A DNA stretch of 9,134 nucleotides. Source: Firmicutes bacterium UBA1047. Lineage in GTDB: Bacteria > Bacillota > Clostridia > Tissierellales > Sedimentibacteraceae. Of this stretch, positions 1 to 6,523 are shown in pieces. The stretch spans positions 26,029-35,162 of the forward strand of contig DCDU01000115.1 in NCBI GenBank assembly GCA_002316585.1, given 5' to 3'. Position 1 is the stretch's first letter, and every line of letters begins with the position of its first letter. Below the pieces are notes generated by a model that was not told the DNA's origin, searched no databases, and was given only the letters and a program-made list of their open reading frames with translations. The position numbers and the translations under genes are program-made.

Positions 1-344
1 ATAGGCTGACCTAAAGAATTTACTACTCTTCCTATAAGCTCTTCTCCCACCGGCACCTCTATTATCCTGCCTGTTCTTTTGACAATGTCGCCTTCTTTAA
101 TATTTCTGTCACTGCCGAGCAAAACTGCTCCTACATTGTCAGCTTCCAAGTTTAATGCCATTCCGTATATATCGCCGGGAAATTCCAGCAGCTCGCCCGA
201 CATGCACCCTTCCAAACCATCCACTCTGGCAATTCCGTCCCCAACCTGGAGAATCTTCCCCGTTCCTATTAAATCTATCTTTTTTTCGTATTTTTTTAAT
301 TGTTCTTTTATTAATGAACTGATATCCGTTGTTGTAAACTGCAT
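1..344 (-). CDS. atpA: F1 ATP synthase subunit alpha, N-terminal part (C-terminus beyond window)
   Basis: This is the start of the F1 alpha subunit, which forms the alpha3beta3 hexamer with beta and carries non-catalytic nucleotide sites on the cytoplasmic side of the membrane. Only 114 codons are in the window; the P-loop region lies beyond the left edge. The visible part holds the amphipathic N-terminal helix (about residues 5-22, the segment that normally binds subunit delta) and then the beta-barrel domain with the family motifs [19 protein letters not shown] and [10 protein letters not shown], ending in [10 protein letters not shown]. The ATG at 344 is chosen because AGGAGC precedes it by 6 nt and because the N-terminus then has the normal alpha-subunit length. 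The gene begins 10 nt after the atpH stop codon, which fits the operon order delta-alpha. Identification is essentially certain from these motifs. Confidence 0.97.
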   Translation of the reverse strand, partial: MQFTTTDISSLIKEQLKKYEKKIDLIGTGKILQVGDGIARVDGLEGCMSGELLEFPGDIYGMALNLEADNVGAVLLGSDRNIKEGDIVKRTGRIIEVPVGEELIGRVVNSLGQP

Positions 345-354
345 ATTAATGCTC

Positions 355-852
355 CTATTCATATTTGACATATTTTAATTGTTTCTCAACAGATTTAAGC
401 TCGCTTTTTATTGTACCGTCAAAAACCTTATCTCCTGCTTTCAGGAGAACTCCGCCGATTATACTCTCATCAATTTTGTTTTCAAATATAATATCCTTAT
501 TTAATTTCTTGCTGATAATATCCTTAAGCTTGTCTTGAGTATCCTTACCCATAGGAACTGCTGTAATCGCCGTAACAGTCACTATATCGCTGTACTTGAC
601 GAATATTTTCTTAATTAATGAAATCATTTCATCGGATACATTGTTTTTAAAAATATTATCTATTAAATCATCCTTTTCCTTCAGCCTTATTTCCGGATTT
701 GTCAATATGCCGACTAATTCAGTTTCCTTCTGAAACAGCTCCTTTATTTGATTTAATTCGTCAGGTGCTTTTATGTTGAGCTTTATACTGGCATCAATTA
801 AGGATAAATCATTTATCAAAGACATATTATACTTTATATTCTTGCCTACCAT
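355..852 (-). CDS. atpH: F1 ATP synthase subunit delta (OSCP-like)
   Basis: Subunit delta joins the top of the F1 head to the peripheral stalk formed by subunit b. The protein is 165 residues, slightly short for the family (about 175-180). The C-terminal signature is clear: residues 129-158 contain [20 protein letters not shown], the conserved IGG...GD...DGSI-type block. Residues 28-72 fit the helical N-terminal domain ([15 protein letters not shown] and [15 protein letters not shown]). The very N-terminus is unusual because the common RYAxALF-type helix is hard to recognise; it reads [19 protein letters not shown] instead. The ATG at 852 overlaps the end of atpF by 7 nt (ATGGTAG), which suggests translational coupling; the nearest Shine-Dalgarno-like sequence (AGAGG) is 13 nt away. 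A start at Met10 would have no ribosome binding site. Confidence 0.93.
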   Translation of the reverse strand: MVGKNIKYNMSLINDLSLIDASIKLNIKAPDELNQIKELFQKETELVGILTNPEIRLKEKDDLIDNIFKNNVSDEMISLIKKIFVKYSDIVTVTAITAVPMGKDTQDKLKDIISKKLNKDIIFENKIDESIIGGVLLKAGDKVFDGTIKSELKSVEKQLKYVKYE

Positions 853-1352
853 TGAGAAGCGCCTACCTCTTCAACAAATTTATCTATAAGTAAATTCTGT
901 TTATCCACGTTAAGCTGTTCTTCCATTATTTTGGATGCAATCAAAACAGCTAAATCAACAGCTTGATTTTTCATTTCCTCTAATGCTTTTGCCTTTTGTT
1001 TTTCAGCTTCCTTTTCTGCCTTGCCGATAATTTCCTTGGCTTCTTTTTTTGCTTCTAATATAATATTGTCTTTAATCTCATCACTGATTTTTTTGGCATC
1101 TTCAATTATTTTTTTACTTTCCATATGAACTTCGTTTATTATCTTTTCTTGGTTTTCCTTAATATACTTTGCTTCTTGCTTTAAGGCTTTGGCATCATCG
1201 ATTTCCGACTGTATTAAATCGCTTCTGTTTTGCATAAATCTCGATACCGGTTTATACAATAATTTTTTTAACAATAAATATAGTATCAACAGAACAATTG
1301 CAGTAATAATCATATTGTGCAATTCCGGCATCAATCTAATCTGTATATCCAT
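846..1352 (-). CDS. atpF: F0 ATP synthase subunit b
   Basis: Subunit b forms the peripheral stalk that holds F1 against the rotating c-ring. The 168-residue protein has one hydrophobic N-terminal membrane helix (about residues 13-33) followed by the family-typical KPVSRFMQNR turn at 34-43. After this comes a long charged, alanine- and lysine-rich coiled coil (about 45-145) and a short C-terminal segment that would contact delta. The ATG at 1352 is preceded by GAGAGGTG at good spacing. The gene follows atpE after a 73-nt gap that contains a perfect hairpin, and it overlaps atpH by 7 nt at its 3' end. Sequence is poorly conserved in this family, so the call rests on architecture plus position between c and delta; both agree. 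Confidence 0.95.
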   Translation of the reverse strand: MDIQIRLMPELHNMIITAIVLLILYLLLKKLLYKPVSRFMQNRSDLIQSEIDDAKALKQEAKYIKENQEKIINEVHMESKKIIEDAKKISDEIKDNIILEAKKEAKEIIGKAEKEAEKQKAKALEEMKNQAVDLAVLIASKIMEEQLNVDKQNLLIDKFVEEVGASQW

Positions 1353-1374
1353 AAAACACCTCTCTAATAGTTAT

Positions 1375-1404
1375 TTAAGAATCTCAAATACATGAGATTC
1401 TTAA
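1375..1404 (-). repeat. Perfect 12-bp inverted repeat (hairpin) between atpE and atpF
   Basis: The arms TTAAGAATCTCA (1375-1386) and TGAGATTCTTAA (1393-1404) pair without mismatch around a 6-nt loop. In the transcript the stem lies about 20 nt after the atpE stop codon and ends 22 nt before the atpF start. No run of U follows (the sequence continues AAATAACTATTAG), so it is not a standard intrinsic terminator. It may protect the 3' end of an atpIBE message or serve as a processing site, which would help set the high c-subunit stoichiometry; that role is inference. Confidence 0.75.
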
Positions 1405-1425
1405 TTTCACTGCAACAGCAGCATC

Positions 1426-1695
1426 CTACAGCCCTGCTAAAAGAGGACGAACAAAAAGTAAAATTATGGCTATTACCAAACTGTAAATACCGTTTGTTTC
1501 AGTGATAGCAAATCCTAAAACCATTGTTCTTGTGATTTCTCCCTGAGCCTCCGGCTGTCTTCCTATTGCTTGACATGCCATTCCTGTTGCAATACCTTCT
1601 CCTAATGCTCCTCCAAAACCGGCAATCATTGCTAAGCCTGCGCCTATTGCCGAACATCCCAATATAAATGCTTCATTCGAAATACCTTGTAACAT
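1426..1695 (-). CDS. atpE: F0 ATP synthase subunit c, probably Na+-type
   Basis: Subunit c forms the rotor ring in the membrane and carries the coupling ion. The 89-residue hairpin protein has two hydrophobic helices (about residues 9-41 and 55-85) joined by the polar loop GRQPEAQGE, whose RQPE core binds gamma/epsilon. The essential carboxylate is Glu66 in ITETNGIYS. Aligned by eye with the Ilyobacter tartaricus c subunit, the Na+-ligand positions Q32, V63, E65, S66, T67, Y70 correspond to Glu33, Ile64, Glu66, Thr67, Asn68, Tyr71. The hydroxyl and tyrosine expected for Na+ sites are kept, and Glu replaces Gln on helix 1. A very strong ribosome binding site (TTTAGGAGG, 6 nt spacing) precedes the ATG at 1695, fitting the need for many copies. 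The gene starts 24 nt after the atpB stop. Confidence 0.97.
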   Translation of the reverse strand: MLQGISNEAFILGCSAIGAGLAMIAGFGGALGEGIATGMACQAIGRQPEAQGEITRTMVLGFAITETNGIYSLVIAIILLFVRPLLAGL

Positions 1696-1719
1696 AATTT
1701 CCTCCTAAATGTTTATTTG

Positions 1720-2382
1720 CTAATTCTCACCTGTATTAATTGATACCATTGTTAGCATAACAAAAACAAATGCTTGCAATAAGCCTACGAATATATCCAA
1801 ATAAATATGCAGCGGTGCAATTAACGGGGAAAAGTTACCCAATGCAGTGTATAATAAAGTTGTAACTAAGCCGCCGCTTAAAATATTTCCGAAAACCCTG
1901 AAGGACATGGAAATAGGATTTGAAAGTTCAGAAATAATATTCAAAGGAGTCATCAAAGCATACGGCTCTGTAAAACCTTTTAAATATTTTGGAATACCTA
2001 TAGACTTCATGTGATTAATTTGAGCTATAATAAATACAATCAAAGCAACCATAAATATAAAACCGAAATCGGAAGTAGGCGGAGTAAGTCCGAACAACCC
2101 CGATAAGTTGCATGCCGCTATGAAAACCATCAATGTCAGAATAAACGGTGAAAACGACATGTTTTTTTCACCCATATTACTTTTTACCATGTTATCCATG
2201 GTTTCAACCAAAAGCTCTATTACATTTAAAAAACCGGACGGTGCTTCTTCTGCTTTAGCCTTTTTTATTTTTAAACTGACAATTACCGCAACAATTATTA
2301 AAAATATTGCTATTATAATTGCACTTATTGTAGTATTGGGAATAATAAATTCATTTCCGTTATAAATAACTGCTATCTCCAT
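1720..2382 (-). CDS. atpB: F0 ATP synthase subunit a
   Basis: Subunit a is the stator that provides the two ion half-channels next to the c-ring. The 220-residue protein is hydrophobic, with membrane segments near 18-37, 78-97, 106-123, 147-178 and 190-216. The essential arginine is Arg162 in PISMSFRVFGNILSGG, preceded by PLNIISEL. The last helix shows LDIFVGLLQAFVFVMLT, the conserved LQAFxFxxLT block. The position equal to E. coli Glu219 is Gly171, and by eye Asp196 is near the place of E. coli His245, so the half-channel polar residues differ from proteobacterial forms. The ATG at 2382 has GGAGG 5 nt upstream, and the gene begins 12 nt after the atpI stop. Length is normal for clostridial forms. 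Confidence 0.97.
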   Translation of the reverse strand: MEIAVIYNGNEFIIPNTTISAIIIAIFLIIVAVIVSLKIKKAKAEEAPSGFLNVIELLVETMDNMVKSNMGEKNMSFSPFILTLMVFIAACNLSGLFGLTPPTSDFGFIFMVALIVFIIAQINHMKSIGIPKYLKGFTEPYALMTPLNIISELSNPISMSFRVFGNILSGGLVTTLLYTALGNFSPLIAPLHIYLDIFVGLLQAFVFVMLTMVSINTGEN

Positions 2383-2394
2383 TGCATCCTCCGA

Positions 2395-2766
2395 TTATTT
2401 GTAAAAATCTTTATCTATAATACCTAAAAACAAAATTGAAATTTTAACCATGGAAAGTCCCATAACAGCAGTCAATAAACTTAGATAGTCTGCTAATGCA
2501 GCTATAATCAAGACAACAGCGTATATAACATGTCTTATCAAATAATTGGCACGTGCGTATTTTTTTGCCCTGTATGGCTGCATTGCAACTGATTTGTTAA
2601 TAGAATTGTTCATTAATTGAAGAGTTAAAATGTTTATTGCAACACCGAATATGTATCCCAAAATCAGAGGTTTAAATTCCTTGAATAATAAAGCCATGAA
2701 GCCAACAATAAATAAACTTAACATTACAACAGCTTTATTTATTTTTATCAATAAATCCTTATTCAA
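2395..2766 (-). CDS. atpI: ATP synthase protein I (AtpI family)
   Basis: AtpI is a small membrane protein encoded first in many atp operons; it assists assembly of the c-ring in some species. The chosen start gives 123 residues with four hydrophobic segments (about 11-27, 31-51, 77-95 and 97-118). The segment ARANYLIRHVIYAVVLIIAA is typical of the family. The start is placed at a TTG (2766) because AAGGAAGTG lies directly upstream at normal spacing. A longer reading from another TTG at 2814 would give 139 residues but has no ribosome binding site. The gene starts 54 nt after the stop codon of the antitoxin-like gene. Identification relies on size, topology, the central motif and the position before atpB. 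Confidence 0.88.
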   Translation of the reverse strand: MNKDLLIKINKAVVMLSLFIVGFMALLFKEFKPLILGYIFGVAINILTLQLMNNSINKSVAMQPYRAKKYARANYLIRHVIYAVVLIIAALADYLSLLTAVMGLSMVKISILFLGIIDKDFYK

Positions 2767-2820
2767 AAGGTCACTTCCTTTTTGTATACTTATCAGAGAT
2801 TTAAAAATATTCAATTAATT

Positions 2821-3033
2821 TTATTTTTTCTCTTCATTTCCTCTTAGCTTTTCTTTAAGCTTGTGATACATTTCACTTTCAAGCTTTAATTTCTCATAAT
2901 ATTCCATACTCATAACAATCATATCGCCGTGACCGTTCTTGGTTAAAAAAACAGGTTCAAAGGTTTCATGCACAAATTTTGATATTTCTGCAAAATGATT
3001 TCTTAAATCTGATATAGGACGAATTTTCGTCAT
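2821..3033 (-). CDS. Orphan Phd/YefM-family antitoxin-like DNA-binding protein
   Basis: This 70-residue protein matches the N-terminal DNA-binding fold of Phd/YefM antitoxins: IRPISDLRNHFAEISKFV at residues 4-21, then the strand-turn region EPVFLTKNGHGDMIVMSMEYYEKL at 26-49, and a charged helical tail (50-70). Family members repress their own operon and neutralise a RelE/YoeB- or Doc-type toxin with their C-terminal tail. No toxin gene lies up- or downstream here; the next gene in the same direction is atpI, 54 nt away, with no terminator visible between. The ATG at 3033 is chosen because CGAGGT precedes it by 6 nt and the family normally begins right before the IRPISDLR motif. An in-frame ATG at 3090 would add 19 residues unlike the family and would run through the palindrome. 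Role at this locus is unknown; it may act as a transcription regulator. Confidence 0.87.
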   Translation of the reverse strand: MTKIRPISDLRNHFAEISKFVHETFEPVFLTKNGHGDMIVMSMEYYEKLKLESEMYHKLKEKLRGNEEKK

Positions 3034-3061
3034 AACTTTACCTCGTGTTGTAAATTTTCGC

Positions 3062-3086
3062 ATGATATTATCATTATCATGATAAT
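3062..3086. promoter_or_regulatory. Candidate operator: four ATGATA/TATCAT half-sites
   Basis: Two adjacent palindromes occupy 25 bp. The first is ATGATA-T-TATCAT (3062-3074, 13 nt with a central T). The second is ATTATCATGATAAT (3073-3086, perfect 14 bp). Together they hold four copies of the half-site ATGATA or its complement. They sit about 5-30 nt after the predicted transcription start of the antitoxin-like gene. Phd/YefM proteins bind paired palindromes in their own promoter region, so this is a plausible operator, but the assignment is inference and the local AT-richness raises the chance of random palindromes. Confidence 0.5.
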
Positions 3087-3097
3087 TCATAATAATA

Positions 3098-3126
3098 ATG
3101 TTAACATAATCAATTTTTCATGTCAA
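3098..3126 (-). promoter_or_regulatory. Sigma-A-type promoter upstream of antitoxin-like gene and atp operon
   Basis: Read on the minus strand, a consensus -35 TTGACA (3126-3121) is followed by a 17-nt spacer and the -10 TAACAT (3103-3098), with TGT directly before it as an extended -10 element. The start of transcription would be near 3091, giving an untranslated leader of about 58 nt before the ATG at 3033. The -10 lies within a perfect 10-bp palindrome ATGTTAACAT (3098-3107). No other equally good promoter is seen before atpI, so this one probably also drives the ATP synthase genes. Confidence 0.65.
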
Positions 3127-3342
3127 TTAAAAATCTTTATAAAGGGTTTAGAAAGTTTTTTACAATATCATTTAATATTTGATAGAAGGTTTCTTTGAAA
3201 TGCAATAACTTTTAAAAAATATCAGCGATAACGACAGAAGAGTAATCATTAATATGCTAGATTTAATGACCCCGTTATGCCGGCAAAGGAAGAATTAACT
3301 TTAGAGAGGAGCTTTGCTTTATAGAACTTTATCTGTCCTGAT

Positions 3343-4224
3343 TTATCTATATACGTTCTCAAATAAAATTTTGCCGTTTTTATCTTTAATTTCCGTCAAA
3401 CTGCCGTATGTCCATTCAGGACGCATAGTAACTAATTTGCCTTCACTGTCGATTTCATCGGCTAAGACTATATATTTATAATTTAGACCATATTTATCCT
3501 GAACATTAACATATATTTCAATTCTATCATTTGCAGACAACTCCGATTCCTCTTTTACGGAGTGAGTTACCGAATCGTTGCCATGTATATCAACTTCTTG
3601 CTCGTCAGTTAATTCACCGTTTACATATCTTGAAATGTTTATTTTTTCAGGGCTGTTATGTGAAGGGTTGATAAAATTTATGACTATATCTCCGTCATAT
3701 TTATATTTGCCGGTACTATATTTAGCGCTTCCTAAAAAGTCTGAATGCAAATTTAGCATGTATTTATACTGCAAATCATTATATTCATCTATGGTTTCAA
3801 CTTTTTCTGTTCCGTTATTACTTAATACAACCATTATTTTAAGGGGTCCAAATACATATGCATTAATTGAAGCGGTAAATATTGTTCCATTTTTAAGCAT
3901 TGAATGTCTTTCATCATTTATCATCAAGTAAGCTGTTAAGTTTTCCGAATTTTCTTTGGGTGTTACCGATATACTTACAGGAACCGTTAAATCTTCCGCA
4001 TTTAATTCCTCTCCAAATTCTACGTCACAGCTGTCAAACATGCTTACTTGTTCTTTTAGCTTCTCGTCAACATTTAAATATATATTGTTAATTTCATCTC
4101 TGAGATAATTTTGTTCTATGTAAATTTCATCAGTTGCTCTTTCAATTTTGCTCAGTTTATTTATTGTATATATATTAAATAAAACAAGAGCCGCTATAAT
4201 AATATAAAGATAATTCTTTTTCAT
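3343..4224 (-). CDS. Membrane-anchored extracytoplasmic protein of unknown function
   Basis: I do not recognise this 293-residue protein. It starts with MKKN and one hydrophobic segment (residues 5-20) that lacks a lipobox or clear signal-peptidase site, so it is probably a signal anchor with the rest outside the membrane. Residues 22-62 are charged and helical (KLSKIERATDEIYIEQNYLR, possible coiled coil). The remainder is rich in beta-strand-like alternation and Asn/Asp/Tyr, resembling two or three Ig-like beta-sandwich units (about 65-150, 155-255), with a C-terminal strand TEIKDKNGKILFENVYR. The ATG at 4224 has AAGGAGAC 4 nt upstream. It follows the lipoprotein gene by 102 nt in the same direction and may be co-transcribed; no strong own promoter was found in that gap. 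No enzymatic motif is visible. Confidence 0.82.
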   Translation of the reverse strand: MKKNYLYIIIAALVLFNIYTINKLSKIERATDEIYIEQNYLRDEINNIYLNVDEKLKEQVSMFDSCDVEFGEELNAEDLTVPVSISVTPKENSENLTAYLMINDERHSMLKNGTIFTASINAYVFGPLKIMVVLSNNGTEKVETIDEYNDLQYKYMLNLHSDFLGSAKYSTGKYKYDGDIVINFINPSHNSPEKINISRYVNGELTDEQEVDIHGNDSVTHSVKEESELSANDRIEIYVNVQDKYGLNYKYIVLADEIDSEGKLVTMRPEWTYGSLTEIKDKNGKILFENVYR

Positions 4225-4326
4225 TTTGTCTCCTTAAATAATAGATTTTGTCCGCAAGCCTATTGTCCGGTAATATAATTTTATCGCAGTTAATCAATAA
4301 TTATAAATAATAATTCAGGCGCATCA

Positions 4327-6324
4327 TTAAAACCCGACGGAAGACAGAATGGCATTTATATCAAATAAGTCAAAATTCTTTTCAGCTAATTCATATTTCA
4401 TTTTAAACACCTTCTCATCCAATTTAACAGCTATATTAACAGCTAATTTTGTTATCTCTTCAGACTTGTCTTCTCCGTAAAAATAATATGTTTCTTTGTT
4501 CTCCTCAACATAATATGAAAATTTAAATCCGTTTTTTGTATAACCCTCCGTAATATTTCCCGGATAATCAATTTCAGTTCCTTCATTGATAAAAACCGTA
4601 AGCTCCTCTTCATCATCCAACCAAAAGTCCAATCGGTAATTTAGTCCTTCCTTTTCGGAATCCTCATAATAATAGACTCCAAAGGGATTTTTGATATAAA
4701 CATACGGAACTATAAAATTAACCTTCTTAACAGCATCCCCGTCTGCATCATCATTGTAAATAATCAAAAATTCATCCCTCCAAGGGCCGGCTGCAAGTGT
4801 ATGGGTAATTGAATTAATCATTACCTCAGCATCAAACTTTTCAAAGTCCTCGTTAAATAAATCGTAGGATAATTTGCATATTACATTATCATCCAATTGA
4901 ACAAATATATAAGATATAACTCTTAGATTTTCAAAATCCCCAGTCTCATCTATGAAATACGCATATTTATAGCCGTTATCGGTGATTCCTTCTTTAATTT
5001 CTATATTGTCAAACAAGCTCTCATTTGAATACGAATTATTAAGCCCATAAATTCTTTTTACATTTTCAATAAATGATTTATCCTCATCTGCTTCATAGGC
5101 AAAATTCGTTATGGACATGTGGCTGCCCTTATCATTTTTAAAGTAAAAGTAAACATCCGGAGATGTCATATGTTCAAATATTGAAGGTATTTTAAGCTGT
5201 ATTGTGCAGGTGGTTTCATTATAATGCCAATTGCCGTCCTTATCATACACTACAGGCGTTATGCCTCCCGCATCCTTCCATAAGTCATCCTCTTCATTTT
5301 CCGTACCTTCATTGTCATCATTGTCTACATTATATGTTAACCTTAAATAACCATTGGGGTCATTATATTCAAGTTCTTTATTATTAATCCATTTTGGTCT
5401 GTATCCTCTTGCTTCCTGTGAGGATACTTCTGTTTTTTCACCGGTAAATAAATTTCGTACATACAGATAAACTATTATTCTGTTTGAATGAAATTCATCA
5501 TAGGCTCCGCTTTCATAAAATGCAGGATATGTACTGTATGCAATGCAGTTATTGTCGGGATTTAACGCAATTTCATTTATTTCATAGCTTTCACCGCTAT
5601 GAAATGTATTCAGGGTTAATTTTTCCAGATCTATTAAATGGAAGGTCGTCACATAAGCATGAAGACCGGTTGCCACCCAAAGCTTGCTATTATTGCTCGA
5701 CCAGCTTAAAAATTTTATTTCAACACCGCCAAATTCATCTTCATTTGCAGCATTATTATAAAGCTTATTTTTAAATAAAATTTCATAATTTTTATCAAGC
5801 ACTATTATTTCGTTATCATCTTGTATACACATGTATTCATGTTCGGGGCTGAAGCTGAAATTCAGCGTTCTTCCCTCATAAATTAACTTTTCATAGCTAT
5901 TATCATTATGAGCGTACTTTATGATTCTATAACCGTCGAAATCTCCGCTGTAATTTACATAATAATAATTATCCCATGATAATATTTCAATATTCTTTCC
6001 CTTTAATAACATTTGGGCAGAATCATTGTATTTCCACAGCATATAATATTCTATATAGCCTTCATCATTCATTAATCTGACAACAACATAATAAGTATCT
6101 TGTATTCTTTCTATGTCCGCTAATTCAAGATTTTCAATTCCCGATTCTATTTTAATTTCATTTAAAATCTTTTCCAAATAAACATTGAAATTTTCATTAA
6201 TATTAACTTTTACTTCATCAGTCTTTTCTATATGCTCGTCATATAACTCATCTGCTGTTTCAGTTGAGCAGGAGCTTAATATTATAGCTAAAATTGTCAG
6301 CAATAGAATCACTTTACTTTTCAT
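4327..6324 (-). CDS. Lipoprotein with TolB-like propeller region and duplicated C-terminal domain
   Basis: The 665-residue protein begins with a lipoprotein signal peptide; the lipobox LSSC places the lipidated cysteine at residue 19, so the mature protein is anchored on the outer face of the membrane. Residues about 70-330 contain repeated beta-strand units of the TolB/WD40-like type, for example FSFSPEHEYMCIQDDNEIIV, IKFLSWSSNNSKLWVAT and IALNPDNNCIAYST. An acidic linker (about 333-350) follows. The C-terminal half holds two similar domains (about 374-508 and 534-663), each ending in NG(Y/F)K(Y/F)-x-Y, then V-L-D-x-V-x-K-x-x-Y-x-L, then F-D-x-x-x-x-x-x-S. The start at ATG 6324 is preferred over 6336 because GGAGGT lies at ideal distance from it. 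Substrate or ligand is unknown; no catalytic motif is seen. Acidic, aromatic-rich composition fits a surface binding protein. Confidence 0.85.
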   Translation of the reverse strand: MKSKVILLLTILAIILSSCSTETADELYDEHIEKTDEVKVNINENFNVYLEKILNEIKIESGIENLELADIERIQDTYYVVVRLMNDEGYIEYYMLWKYNDSAQMLLKGKNIEILSWDNYYYVNYSGDFDGYRIIKYAHNDNSYEKLIYEGRTLNFSFSPEHEYMCIQDDNEIIVLDKNYEILFKNKLYNNAANEDEFGGVEIKFLSWSSNNSKLWVATGLHAYVTTFHLIDLEKLTLNTFHSGESYEINEIALNPDNNCIAYSTYPAFYESGAYDEFHSNRIIVYLYVRNLFTGEKTEVSSQEARGYRPKWINNKELEYNDPNGYLRLTYNVDNDDNEGTENEEDDLWKDAGGITPVVYDKDGNWHYNETTCTIQLKIPSIFEHMTSPDVYFYFKNDKGSHMSITNFAYEADEDKSFIENVKRIYGLNNSYSNESLFDNIEIKEGITDNGYKYAYFIDETGDFENLRVISYIFVQLDDNVICKLSYDLFNEDFEKFDAEVMINSITHTLAAGPWRDEFLIIYNDDADGDAVKKVNFIVPYVYIKNPFGVYYYEDSEKEGLNYRLDFWLDDEEELTVFINEGTEIDYPGNITEGYTKNGFKFSYYVEENKETYYFYGEDKSEEITKLAVNIAVKLDEKVFKMKYELAEKNFDLFDINAILSSVGF

Positions 6325-6346
6325 TTCTACCTCCATGGCAACGGGT

Positions 6347-6376
6347 ATTATATGATTACACGGTCTTCTTTATCAA
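6347..6376 (-). promoter_or_regulatory. Sigma-A-type promoter of the lipoprotein gene
   Basis: On the minus strand the -35 TTGATA (6376-6371) and the perfect -10 TATAAT (6352-6347) are separated by 18 nt. Transcription would start near 6340, leaving a leader of only about 16 nt, just enough for the GGAGGT ribosome binding site before the ATG at 6324. This shows that the lipoprotein can be expressed independently of the upstream sigma factor gene. Confidence 0.65.
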
Positions 6377-6427
6377 GGCAGTATAAATTACCTTCACCAT
6401 ATACAAGAATATTCTAATCTTTTTATA

Positions 6428-6483
6428 AAGAGACGATTTTTCCGATGAAATTGTTCCTTCTGTCATTAACAAAAATGTCTCTT
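6428..6483. repeat. Long imperfect hairpin between sigma factor and lipoprotein genes
   Basis: The arms are AAGAGAC plus ATTTTT (6428-6434, 6436-6441) and AAAAAT plus GTCTCTT (6471-6476, 6477-6483), giving 13 paired bases with one bulged base (6435) around a 29-nt loop. It lies about 40 nt after the sigma-factor stop codon. No long U-run follows on the minus strand (TATAAAAAG), so a terminator function is only possible, not clear. It could also be a remnant of a small repeat element. Confidence 0.5.
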
Positions 6484-6523
6484 ATTTCATTTAAGGAAAA
6501 GCGTTAAAGCATACTTTGTGAAA

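Noticed and set aside
2767..2814. Longer atpI reading from the TTG at 2814
   Set aside because: There is no ribosome binding site before it, while AAGGAAGTG stands right before the TTG at 2766.
2767..2820. Possible separate promoter for atpI (TTGAAT with AAGTAT 17 nt away, minus strand)
   Set aside because: The -10 matches the consensus at only three of six positions, far weaker than the promoter at 3126-3098.
3034..3090. Longer form of the antitoxin-like protein from the ATG at 3090
   Set aside because: The extra 19 residues do not resemble the family, they run through the palindrome array, and the predicted transcription start is right at this codon, leaving no leader.
4225..4326. Promoter or terminator between the lipoprotein gene and the 293-residue gene
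   Set aside because: The stretch is AT-rich with TATATT and TATAAT words, but no -35 stands at correct spacing and there is no GC-rich stem; a repeated GTCCG pair is direct, not inverted.
5202..5774. Plus-strand open frames rich in His, Cys and Tyr inside the lipoprotein gene
   Set aside because: They are antisense shadows with unusual composition, without ribosome binding sites or recognisable domains.
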